DNA from: CAIVAT01 sp037128705
GTDB taxonomy: Bacteria; Bacteroidota; Bacteroidia; Bacteroidales; FEN-979
Direction: 5' to 3'
Length of the DNA: 64,000 bases
Assembly: GCA_037128705.1 (NCBI GenBank)
Contig: JBAXVX010000020.1
Span: 1-64,000, forward strand
The position numbers and the translations under genes are program-made. Shown here piece after piece: positions 33,435 through 41,024 of this stretch (the first letter of the stretch is position 1; the number at the start of each line of letters is the position of its first letter). The notes beneath the pieces were generated by a model. That model saw nothing but the letters and a program-made list of their open reading frames with translations, made no database searches and had not been told where the DNA came from.

Positions 33435-34222
33435 TAAATGGCCATCACCTCTCCCTCTTCGGCTGCATAAGTCTCAGGAAATACTGACCGGGCTTCGGCA
33501 AGCAATGGAGCAATATCTTCGTAACGGGCAGAAAAGTGACCGATCAGCAATTTTTTCACCTTCGCCATGGCGGCGATGGTTGCCGCATCGATGGCTGTGG
33601 CATGCAGCTTCTCCACGGCGGCGGCCGCCTTATCCTGCATGAAGGTGGCTTCATGGTATAGCAGGTCAACGCCGGTGACGAAGGGAATGATCGCTTCAGA
33701 ATAACCTGTATCGCTGCAATAGGCATAGGAGCGTGCAACCGGCACTTTTCGGGGTGGGTTTTTCTCACGAAACACGAAGCCGCAGGTGGGAATTCTGTGA
33801 TTAAGCGGAAAGCTGTGAACTGAAATCCGTTCTTCCTCGCAGACAAGATCAGGTTGATCCATTTGCAGGGAATGGAAAATCAGGGGGTAGATAAGCCGGG
33901 TTTCCGAGGCCTCCATCTGTATATCAATGATGGACTGAAGCGCTGCAGGCGCATAAAGATGGAGTTCCTCCTTGCGGCCCAGCAAATGCATGGAATGGAG
34001 CAGACCTATCAGTCCAAAAAAATGATCTCCGTGAAGATGGCTGATGAAGATGCGCTTTATCCTCTGGAAGGATATATGGTACCTGCGCAACTGGAACTGG
34101 GTTCCCTCCCCGCAGTCAATTAAAAAGAAGCGCTCATTTGCATTGAGCAAATGAGCGCTTAGGTTTCTGTTGTTAGCCGGGATGGCAGCATTGCTTCCCA
34201 GGACAGTCAACGAGAAGGTCAT
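33434..34222 (-). CDS. Ribonuclease Z-like metallo-beta-lactamase protein lacking the flexible arm
   Basis: 262 residues. tRNase Z removes the 3' trailer of pre-tRNA. The two-zinc motif SHLHGDHFFG (His62, His64, Asp66, His67), DCGEGTQFQLRRY, the Asp in AYCSDTGYSE, HEATF and IGHFSARY are all present. Usual proteins have about 305 residues. The missing part is the roughly 45-residue flexible arm (exosite), which should lie between REKNPPRK (153-159) and VARSYAYCSDT but is absent, without any frameshift. Without the arm, tRNA binding may differ. A strong inverted repeat lies in codons 21-32. The gene follows rpsA on the same strand with 6 bp between. Confidence 0.88.
   Translation of the reverse strand: MTFSLTVLGSNAAIPANNRNLSAHLLNANERFFLIDCGEGTQFQLRRYHISFQRIKRIFISHLHGDHFFGLIGLLHSMHLLGRKEELHLYAPAALQSIIDIQMEASETRLIYPLIFHSLQMDQPDLVCEEERISVHSFPLNHRIPTCGFVFREKNPPRKVPVARSYAYCSDTGYSEAIIPFVTGVDLLYHEATFMQDKAAAAVEKLHATAIDAATIAAMAKVKKLLIGHFSARYEDIAPLLAEARSVFPETYAAEEGEVMAI
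34128..34160. repeat. Perfect 14-bp inverted repeat inside the RNase Z gene
   Basis: AAGCGCTCATTTGC (34128-34141) is repeated in reverse complement at 34147-34160 with a 5-base loop. It falls in codons 21-32, close to the translation start, where the mRNA would form a stable hairpin. Confidence 0.85.
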
Positions 34223-34228
34223 GGCAGA

Positions 34229-36340
34229 TTATTCAGCCTTCGGTTCTTCTTCGGTTGGCTCAGCTTCGATAGCTGGTTCCTGTTTTGCCGGTTTGGTGTC
34301 GCGGGCCAGATTTTCGGCCTTAACCATATCAGCTTTCAGATTAGCCAGGGATTCGATATCGCCAAGGGTTGTCTTCTCCAGGTTATCCTTGAGTTTCTTA
34401 ACCGCTTTCTTGGTATCGCTTTCCTTTTTCTGACCGACTTTGGCCTCCTTGTTCTTCTCTGCATAGGCAACATCCTGGTGGATCTTGCTGTGCGAGAGGA
34501 TGATCTTCTTGTTCTCCTTCGAGAATTCGATCACCTTGAAGTCCATTGCTTCTTCCTCTTTCGCCTGGGTGTTATCCTCCTTGCCAAGATGACGGAGCGG
34601 GGCAAACCCTTCAACGCCATAAGGCAGGGCAACAATCGCGCCCTTGTCACTCATGCTGACGATGGTTCCAACATGAACCGAACCAACAGCAAATACATTC
34701 TCGAATACATCCCATGGGTTTTCTTCGAGTTGTTTGTGTCCAAGGCTGAGACGACGGTTATCCACATCCACATCAAGCACCATCACTTCAATGCTTTCGC
34801 CAATCTTGGTAAATTCGGCAGGATGTTTGATTTTTTTCGACCAGCTCAGGTCGGAAATGTGAATAAGTCCATCTACACCCTCCTCCAGTTCGACGAAAAT
34901 ACCGAAATTGGTAAAGTTGCGAACGGTAGCGGTATGTTTTGACTTGAGTGGGTATTTCTCTTTGATATTGGCCCATGGATCAGGAATGAGTTGCTTGATG
35001 CCCATCGACATTTTGCGTTCTTCGCGATCGAGTGTGAGGATAACCGCTTCCACCTCCTGACCAACCTTGAGGAAATCATGGGCAGTGCGCAGGTGCTGTG
35101 ACCAGGACATTTCGGAAACATGGATGAGTCCTTCAACACCCGTTGTGATTTCAACGAAGGCGCCGTAATCGGCAATAACCACCACTTTACCTTTAACCTT
35201 GTCGCCGATTTTCAACTCCTGGTTCAATGAATCCCATGGATGCGGGGTAAGCTGTTTGAGACCAAGGGCAATGCGCTTCTTGTTTTCATCGAAATCGAGA
35301 ATAACCACCTTGATTTTCTGATCGAGTTTTACGATCTCTTCAGGATGATTGATACGGCCCCAGCTGAGGTCGGTAATGTGAATGAGACCATCCACGCCAC
35401 CGAGGTCAACAAATACACCATAGCTGGTGATGTTCTTAACGGTGCCTTCAAGGATCTGACCTTTTTCAAGTCTCTTGATGATTTCTGCCTTCTGCGCTTC
35501 GAGTTCGTCTTCGATGAGGGCCTTGTGCGAAACAACCACATTCTTGTATTCGTGGTTGATCTTCACAACCTTGAATTCCATTACTTTATCAACATACACA
35601 TCGTAATCGCGGATGGGTTTCACATCGATCTGTGAACCAGGGAGGAATGCTTCAATGCCAAAAATATCGACGATGAGACCGCCTTTGGTGCGTGATTTTA
35701 CATAACCCTTGATAATTTCCTGTTTTTCGTAGGCGTCATTGATACGTTCCCATGATTTCAGGATGCGGGCCTTTTTGTGTGACAATAACAGCTGTCCACT
35801 GGTATCTTCCTGGTTTTCAATATAAACTTCCACTTTATCCCCGATCTTGAGTTCGGGATTATAACGGAATTCGTTCATCTGAATCACACCATCGCTTTTG
35901 AAGCCGATGTTCACAATCACTTCGCGGTTGGTCATGGTGACCACCGTACCTTCAATCACTTCATGATCCTGGATGGCGCGCAGGGTCTGGTCATAAGTCT
36001 CTTCCAGCTTTTTGCGTTCATCACTGGAATAGATTTCATGTTTCTTTCCAATGGCATCCCAGTCAAAATCGGCCAGTGATACAGGGGCAACAGGTGTTCT
36101 TCTGCTCTTTTTTTCCGGTGTTGCTGCTACAGGTTCCTCAACGGATTCTGCAACGGGTTCGGCAACAGCTTCGGTAACAATTTCTACTGCAGGTTCTGAA
36201 ACAACTTCAACAACAGGTTCTGCAACAACTTCTGCAACAACTTCTTCCACCTGGGCGGCTTCGGGTTCAGCAGGTTCAACTTTTTCTACAATGGGCTCAA
36301 TGTTCTGCTCCACGTTTTCATTCATTTCTTCAGGAGTCAT
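34229..36340 (-). CDS. rpsA: 30S ribosomal protein S1
   Basis: 703 residues. Six S1 RNA-binding repeats can be followed from about residue 115, for example LEGTVKNITSYGVFVDLGGVDGLIHITDLSW and the similar VRNFTNFGIFVELEEGVDGLIHISDLSW. It helps load mRNA on the ribosome, which matters in Bacteroidota where Shine-Dalgarno sites are weak. The first 85 residues are a V/E/A/P-rich low-complexity extension made of imperfect repeats (EPVVEVVSEPAVEIVTEAVAE type), and the C-terminus is Lys/Glu-rich. A TTG-N20-TACTTTTG promoter lies about 115 bp upstream, and the leader has a small hairpin. Confidence 0.96.
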   Translation of the reverse strand: MTPEEMNENVEQNIEPIVEKVEPAEPEAAQVEEVVAEVVAEPVVEVVSEPAVEIVTEAVAEPVAESVEEPVAATPEKKSRRTPVAPVSLADFDWDAIGKKHEIYSSDERKKLEETYDQTLRAIQDHEVIEGTVVTMTNREVIVNIGFKSDGVIQMNEFRYNPELKIGDKVEVYIENQEDTSGQLLLSHKKARILKSWERINDAYEKQEIIKGYVKSRTKGGLIVDIFGIEAFLPGSQIDVKPIRDYDVYVDKVMEFKVVKINHEYKNVVVSHKALIEDELEAQKAEIIKRLEKGQILEGTVKNITSYGVFVDLGGVDGLIHITDLSWGRINHPEEIVKLDQKIKVVILDFDENKKRIALGLKQLTPHPWDSLNQELKIGDKVKGKVVVIADYGAFVEITTGVEGLIHVSEMSWSQHLRTAHDFLKVGQEVEAVILTLDREERKMSMGIKQLIPDPWANIKEKYPLKSKHTATVRNFTNFGIFVELEEGVDGLIHISDLSWSKKIKHPAEFTKIGESIEVMVLDVDVDNRRLSLGHKQLEENPWDVFENVFAVGSVHVGTIVSMSDKGAIVALPYGVEGFAPLRHLGKEDNTQAKEEEAMDFKVIEFSKENKKIILSHSKIHQDVAYAEKNKEAKVGQKKESDTKKAVKKLKDNLEKTTLGDIESLANLKADMVKAENLARDTKPAKQEPAIEAEPTEEEPKAE

Positions 36341-36358
36341 TCAATTTTGCTTTGTGGC

Positions 36359-36372
36359 GGTGCGAAAGCACC
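36359..36372 (-). promoter_or_regulatory. Hairpin in the rpsA leader
   Basis: GGTGC-TTTC-GCACC on the minus strand, 18 bp before the rpsA start codon. A hairpin this close to the start could be an S1 autoregulation site, as leaders of ribosomal protein genes often are; only the hairpin itself is seen. Confidence 0.35.
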
Positions 36373-36452
36373 AACCGGGTTTAACATTTGGTTAACTGAC
36401 GGGGGATTAAATAAAGAACGCTTTTCATCTCCACCCCTTTGAAAATGGAGTG

Positions 36453-36483
36453 CAAAAGTAGGAAGAAAATTTGGAATTCACAA
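36453..36483 (-). promoter_or_regulatory. Promoter of rpsA
   Basis: On the minus strand TTG (36483-36481), 20 bp, then TACTTTTG (36460-36453). This fits the Bacteroidota consensus and predicts a leader of about 105 nt. Confidence 0.6.
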
Positions 36484-36574
36484 GAGAAGATTGAATTATA
36501 CCCTGCTTCTATTTGACCTTCAGCTCCGTCCAGGCTTTTTCGAGCTGTTTGTTGAGGGCTCATTTGTCCTATTA

Positions 36575-36609
36575 TTCGAAATTCGTCATTCCTCATTCGT
36601 CATTCGTAA
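36575..36609. repeat. Heptamer array (TTCGTCA type)
   Basis: Five units TTCGAAA, TTCGTCA, TTCCTCA, TTCGTCA, TTCGTAA. The array lies just upstream of the lipoprotein gene's promoter. The unit matches the TCGTAAT half of the array at 33414. Confidence 0.8.
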
Positions 36610-36614
36610 ATCAA

Positions 36615-36641
36615 TTGTGTGTTCCTTTGTATTTAAATTTG
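36615..36641 (+). promoter_or_regulatory. Promoter of the lipoprotein gene
   Basis: TTG (36615-36617), 16 bp, TAAATTTG (36634-36641), which is 15 bp before the ATG at 36657. The spacing is slightly short. Confidence 0.45.
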
Positions 36642-36656
36642 CACAAACGAATAAAA

Positions 36657-37913
36657 ATGAAAAACCAAAATAAATTCAAATTCCATTCCTGGTTTCCCAT
36701 TGTCATCGTGTTCCTTCTGCTGATCAGCATTTCATGTAAAAAAAAGCAGGACGACACACCTGTCCCTGATAAGCAGGTACTTATGACGATTAATTTTACA
36801 AACAATTTCATTAATCCGAAGCTTGGGGCCATCGTATTCGTCTCTGATGCCGCCGGGAAATCCCTGGCTGATACCAGCGTGACCGGTAATCCCAGGCTGG
36901 TGCTTTCCACCTATAAGACCACCACACCCCCATACCAGGTAACGGTTGCAACATGGGATCCCGATATGCATAATTTCCTTGTTACCATCAACACCTATAC
37001 CCACGTACTTCCTGCAGAATGGACCATGAGGGGGAACCGACTCGTTTCAACCGGTGATGCAAGCTACAGCCTAACGAATGTTCCGCAGCATTCTGACCTG
37101 ATCCTCTATTCAAGCTCCGGGTACTCAAACCTGACCTTTGCAGACGCCGGCAGCCTGCCGGTATACAAATCCCCTGATTCGTTGTATATTAAGCTCAATG
37201 GAGCTGCCGGACCTATGTATAAGTGGAAAAGCGGATTGGCTGCCGGTACCAGCCTGGAAATCGACCTTACCACCATGCAGGCAGCCGAAACCCGCACGAT
37301 TTCACTGCCGGTAACGGCTCAGGATTTCCTGGCCAGGGTGTCAGGTTATAATGACACAAGCGATTATTCTGCCCTTATGGTAACAACAGATGAAGTATTG
37401 GGGGATGGCACGGCCAAAGACAAAATTGTTGTCAGCTATCCTCCGTCAGCATTTGCAAACTTCCACACCTATCTCGAATTGGTCCAGAACTGGGATTCGG
37501 CAAGTACCTATACCTACTCAAAATTTGGCCCCATCCCTGGCGAGTTTGTCAAAACAGGAGCTGTCATCTCCGGCATTCATCCGTCAGCCGGGAGCGTCAG
37601 GTTTTCCGTATCCGGATCGTATACGGAAACCAAGGCAACCTGGCATTTTCAGGATGCTGACTACCTCGCTTTCGCATGGACCGTTCACGGACCCGACACA
37701 GTCACATTCATGACATTGCCTGCCTTGCCCAAGAGCATGGCTGCCATGTTCCCCACCCTGTCGCTCGACTCAATGCGACTTACTCTGATGGAACAAAGCT
37801 GGTATCCCGTTACCGCTTCATATCGATCATACCTGGATGTACTATTCGATCCGCTCCATCCCGGTAAGGGCAGCTACCTGGAGGCAAGCTCTGTGAGGAT
37901 CATGGTGGAATGA
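36657..37913 (+). CDS. Hypothetical lipoprotein
   Basis: 418 residues of unknown function. The N-terminus has a basic start (MKNQNKFKFH), a hydrophobic core (WFPIVIVFLLLISI) and a lipobox ending at a Cys followed by KKK, so it is a lipoprotein. The rest is rich in Thr, Ser and aromatic residues with a beta-sheet character, for example NLTFADAGSLPVYKSPDSLYIKLNG and GSVRFSVSGSYTETKATWHF, as in extracytoplasmic Bacteroidota lipoproteins. No known domain is recognised. The ATG at 36657 is set by the promoter and the signal peptide; the open frame to 36513 is ignored. Confidence 0.75.
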   Translation: MKNQNKFKFHSWFPIVIVFLLLISISCKKKQDDTPVPDKQVLMTINFTNNFINPKLGAIVFVSDAAGKSLADTSVTGNPRLVLSTYKTTTPPYQVTVATWDPDMHNFLVTINTYTHVLPAEWTMRGNRLVSTGDASYSLTNVPQHSDLILYSSSGYSNLTFADAGSLPVYKSPDSLYIKLNGAAGPMYKWKSGLAAGTSLEIDLTTMQAAETRTISLPVTAQDFLARVSGYNDTSDYSALMVTTDEVLGDGTAKDKIVVSYPPSAFANFHTYLELVQNWDSASTYTYSKFGPIPGEFVKTGAVISGIHPSAGSVRFSVSGSYTETKATWHFQDADYLAFAWTVHGPDTVTFMTLPALPKSMAAMFPTLSLDSMRLTLMEQSWYPVTASYRSYLDVLFDPLHPGKGSYLEASSVRIMVE

Positions 37914-37926
37914 AGTACTTTTTACC

Positions 37927-37934
37927 TACTTTTG
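37927..37934 (+). promoter_or_regulatory. -7 promoter box of ychF
   Basis: TACTTTTG matches TAnnTTTG and lies 19 bp before the ychF ATG. No good -33 element is present. Confidence 0.4.
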
Positions 37935-37953
37935 CACCCTAAAATGCTTCTTT

Positions 37954-39045
37954 ATGCCATTAAAATGCGGAATTATCGGTCTATCAAGTTCAGGGAAAAC
38001 CACGCTGTTCAATTGTATTTCAAATAACCGTGCGGAAACGCACAAGGCTGCCTTTGCCGGCACCAAGTCGAACCTTGGCGTGATGAATGTTCCCGATGCC
38101 CGTCTCTATGCCATCGATCAGCTGATCAAATCGGTGAAGGTGGTTCCGACCACCATTGAGATGGTTGACATTCCTGGTCTTTCAAAAGGCGGCAGTCAAA
38201 CCGAAGGAAATAAGTTCCTGTCCGACATTCGCAATGTGGATGCCCTCATCCATGTGATCCGTTGTTTTGATGATCCGCAGATGCCTCATCTCGAAGGCTC
38301 GGTAAATGCAGTGCGTGACAAGGAGATCGTTGACCTGGAACTGCAGATCAAAGACCTTGAATCGGTGGAAAAAAAGATCATCAGGATGGAGAAGCTGGGC
38401 AAAACCGGAGACAAGGATGCAAGGCACGGGGTGGAGGTTCTCAATACCCTGAAAGCCCATCTTGAATCATTCCAGTCAGCACGCACAGCGCCCGTTTCGG
38501 TTGATGAACGCCGGTTTCTGGATGACATGTTCCTTTTGAGCGACAAGCCCGTCATGTATGTTTGCAATGTAGATGATGCCTCTGCGATAAGCGGAAACGA
38601 ATATTCATCCAGGTTCATCGAATCGGTAAAGGATGAAAATGCCGTAGTGCTGGTTATCGCTGCAAGGATGGAATCTGAGATTGCCGAACTTGAAACTGAA
38701 GAGGACCGGAACATGTTCCTGTCTGATGCCGGTTTAACCGAACCTGGCGTGAACCGTCTGGTCAGGGTTGCATTCCAGATGCTTGACCTGCAATGCTTCT
38801 TCACGGCCGGGCCCAAGGAGGTTCGTGCGTGGACCATTAAAAACGGCATGACAGCGCCCCAGGCAGCAGGCGTTATTCACAGCGACCTGGAACGTGGATT
38901 TATCCGCGCAGAGGTGATGAAATACAATGATTTTATCCAGCTGGGATCTGAGCATGCCTGCAAGGAACACGGGAAGTTGATGGTAGAAGGTAAAAATTAC
39001 GTGGTGGGTGACGGGGATATCCTGCACATCCGGTTCAACGTTTAA
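37954..39045 (+). CDS. ychF: YchF/OLA1-type ATPase
   Basis: 363 residues, the normal length. YchF is an ATP-preferring relative of Obg GTPases that binds ribosomes and affects stress responses. Seen: MPLKCGIIGLSSSGKTTLFN (P-loop), TTIEMVDIPGLSKGG (G3), a coiled-coil insert (LELQIKDLESVEKKI), YVCNVDD in place of NKxD, and a C-terminal TGS/DUF933 domain (CFFTAGPKEVRAWTIKNGMTAPQAAGVIHSDLERGFIRAEV). The P-loop reads SSSGKTT where most YchF proteins have PNVGKST. It overlaps the convergent LytTR gene by 4 bp. Confidence 0.93.
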   Translation: MPLKCGIIGLSSSGKTTLFNCISNNRAETHKAAFAGTKSNLGVMNVPDARLYAIDQLIKSVKVVPTTIEMVDIPGLSKGGSQTEGNKFLSDIRNVDALIHVIRCFDDPQMPHLEGSVNAVRDKEIVDLELQIKDLESVEKKIIRMEKLGKTGDKDARHGVEVLNTLKAHLESFQSARTAPVSVDERRFLDDMFLLSDKPVMYVCNVDDASAISGNEYSSRFIESVKDENAVVLVIAARMESEIAELETEEDRNMFLSDAGLTEPGVNRLVRVAFQMLDLQCFFTAGPKEVRAWTIKNGMTAPQAAGVIHSDLERGFIRAEVMKYNDFIQLGSEHACKEHGKLMVEGKNYVVGDGDILHIRFNV

Positions 39046-39800
39046 ACGAACCGGGCATAGTTTTTCAGCTTTTCAAGAAAATCAGCTTTTTTCCTCACCG
39101 ACACTTCAACCTCGGTATTATCCTCAAGGATGATGGAACCACCTTTTCCCTTCACATATCGTTTCACAAACATAAGGTTGATCAGGTGTTTGCTGTGAAC
39201 GCGCGAAAAAGGGAGATCTTCCAGGATTTTTTCATAATTATTCAGCGGCTTTGACGCGACAAAGCGCTGACCGGTGGTCATGTAAAAAAGGGTGTAAACA
39301 TCGCTCGCCTCCAGGCGGATGATGTCGCCAAGTTTCACGATATTCAAACCATCGGTTGAAGGGATGATGATCTTTTCATTCTTATTTTTTAGAGAATCGC
39401 GCAAAACCCTCAGCCTGGAATCAATGTCGTCGACCTTGTTCTCATGGAAACGTTCAATCGCATTTTTCAGCACTTCAAGGTTAACCGGTTTAACCAGGTA
39501 ATGGAGCGCCGAAAATTCAAAAGCCCTGACGGCATATTTATCAAAAGCGGTTACAAAAATTATCTGGAAAGCCCTGTATGAGACACGTTCGATGACATCG
39601 AATCCTTTGCCATCGGGCAGGTTAATATCCAGGAATACCAGTTCAGGCTTGATCGCATCGATCAGAAAAATAGCTTCACTTACATTGTTGGCCGTTCCGA
39701 CGATCTCAACATTCGGGAAATTGGAAGTTAACAGCGTCTGGAGAATAATGATGGCACTTTTATCATCATCGATCAGTACCGTTTTGATTACGTCACTCAT
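39042..39800 (-). CDS. LytTR-type response regulator
   Basis: 252 residues. An N-terminal receiver domain (TVLIDDDKSA; phospho-acceptor Asp58 in LVFLDINLPDG; FVTAFDKYAVRAFEFSALHYLVKPV) is joined by a helical linker to a C-terminal LytTR DNA-binding domain (DIIRLEASDVYTLFYMTTGQRFVASKPLNNYEKIL; FSRVHSKHLINL). No sensor kinase is adjacent, so it is an orphan in this window; Bacteroidota LytTR regulators often pair with LytS-like kinases elsewhere. It is divergent from hydE. Confidence 0.92.
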   Translation of the reverse strand: MSDVIKTVLIDDDKSAIIILQTLLTSNFPNVEIVGTANNVSEAIFLIDAIKPELVFLDINLPDGKGFDVIERVSYRAFQIIFVTAFDKYAVRAFEFSALHYLVKPVNLEVLKNAIERFHENKVDDIDSRLRVLRDSLKNKNEKIIIPSTDGLNIVKLGDIIRLEASDVYTLFYMTTGQRFVASKPLNNYEKILEDLPFSRVHSKHLINLMFVKRYVKGKGGSIILEDNTEVEVSVRKKADFLEKLKNYARFV

Positions 39801-39889
39801 AAAATGTGTGTTTGCCTGTGAATAATGCTGAATTCCCTGAAAAATACAATCAAAAATGTGCGTAAAAATAGTAATTTTACTGCAAAAAT

Positions 39890-39907
39890 AACATTACTTG
39901 TAATGTT
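39890..39907. promoter_or_regulatory. Perfect palindrome upstream of hydE
   Basis: AACATTACTTGTAATGTT is an 8-bp perfect inverted repeat with a 2-base centre, 22 bp before the hydE ATG, in the divergent hydE/LytTR gap. It is a likely operator; the regulator is unknown. Confidence 0.55.
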
Positions 39908-39929
39908 GCTAAAGTATTAATATAAATCC

Positions 39930-41024
39930 ATGATTTTGCCCACTGTTGAAAAAATTGTAGAAAAACCTTTTCTGACCCGTAACGATCTCATTTATCTTTT
40001 GGGGACCGCAGGGAAAGAGCGGCTGTCTCTTTTCACAAAGGCCAAAGAGACGAAAGCCGCGTTTGTCGGGAATAAGGTCTATTTCAGGGGATTGATCGAG
40101 TACGCCAATTTTTGCAGGAAAAACTGTTACTATTGCGGGATCCGGGCCGGGAACAGCCGTTATGCCCGTTACCAGATGAGCGATGAAGAGGTTCTTGAGG
40201 CAGTCAGGTACGCTGAAGTGAATCATTATGCCTCCATTGTGATTCAATCGGGTGAGCAGACGAACCAGCGGTTCGTTTCCAAAATTGAATCCCTGCTGAA
40301 AAGGATCACGGAGCAATCGGAAGGGAAAATGCATGTGACGCTTTCACTGGGGGAACAAAGCGAAGAGACTTACCGCCGCTGGATGGAGGCCGGATCTCAC
40401 CGTTATCTGTTGCGAATAGAAGTTTCAAATCCGGAGTTGTATGGCAAATTGCATCCACACAATAAAACCCACAACTATCAGAACCGGCTCGATGCCTTGA
40501 AATTGCTTCGGAAAGTCGGTTACCAGGTTGGTACCGGCGTCATGATCGGCCTGCCGTTTCAAACCCTCTCCGACCTGGCCGATGACCTGCTTTTTTTTCG
40601 TGAGTTCGATATTGACATGGCAGGCATGGGTCCATATATTGAACATGCTGACACCCCGCTTTATCAATTTAAAGATAAACTTGTACCCCTTACGGAGCGC
40701 TTTGACCTGGCCTTGAAAATGGTTGCGATTTTACGGATCATGATGAAAAACATCAACATTGCGGCCACCACGGCCATGCAGGCCATTGACCCGCAGGGCC
40801 GGGAAAAAGCCCTGATGGTTGGCGCCAACGTCATCATGCCCAACCTTACTCCCGTGAAATACCGCCAGGATTATCTCCTTTACGAAAACAAACCCTGCAT
40901 TGACGAAGAGGCCGAAGAATGTAAAAGCTGCCTCGAAACACGCATCTACATGGCAGGCGATACCATCGGGTACGGTGAATGGGGCGATTCGCTGCATTAC
41001 AGGGAAAGAGAGACCAGATCATGA
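39930..41024 (+). CDS. hydE: [FeFe]-hydrogenase H-cluster maturase HydE (radical SAM)
   Basis: 364 residues. HydE makes a precursor for the dithiolate bridge of the H-cluster. The radical SAM cluster motif CxxxCxxC is NFCRKNCYYCGIRAGNSRYARY, followed by SIVIQSGEQ, LSLGEQSEETYRRWMEAGSHRYLLRIE and GVMIGLPFQTLSDLADDL. A C-terminal Cys-containing stretch (EAEECKSCLETRI) is also present. HydF, HydG and the hydrogenase are not in the window. The stop codon overlaps the rlmD ATG (ATGA). Its presence implies a fermentative, H2-metabolising cell. A relative such as a PylB-like mutase is less likely because the motif context matches HydE. Confidence 0.9.
   Translation: MILPTVEKIVEKPFLTRNDLIYLLGTAGKERLSLFTKAKETKAAFVGNKVYFRGLIEYANFCRKNCYYCGIRAGNSRYARYQMSDEEVLEAVRYAEVNHYASIVIQSGEQTNQRFVSKIESLLKRITEQSEGKMHVTLSLGEQSEETYRRWMEAGSHRYLLRIEVSNPELYGKLHPHNKTHNYQNRLDALKLLRKVGYQVGTGVMIGLPFQTLSDLADDLLFFREFDIDMAGMGPYIEHADTPLYQFKDKLVPLTERFDLALKMVAILRIMMKNINIAATTAMQAIDPQGREKALMVGANVIMPNLTPVKYRQDYLLYENKPCIDEEAEECKSCLETRIYMAGDTIGYGEWGDSLHYRERETRS

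Larger units (their letters stand above)
36341..36656. other. Intergenic region between divergent rpsA and a lipoprotein gene
   Basis: This 316-bp stretch holds, from left to right, the rpsA leader with a hairpin (36359-36372), the rpsA promoter (36453-36483), a heptamer array (36575-36609) and the lipoprotein gene promoter (36615-36641). Open frames across 36484-36574 have no recognisable protein. Confidence 0.6.
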
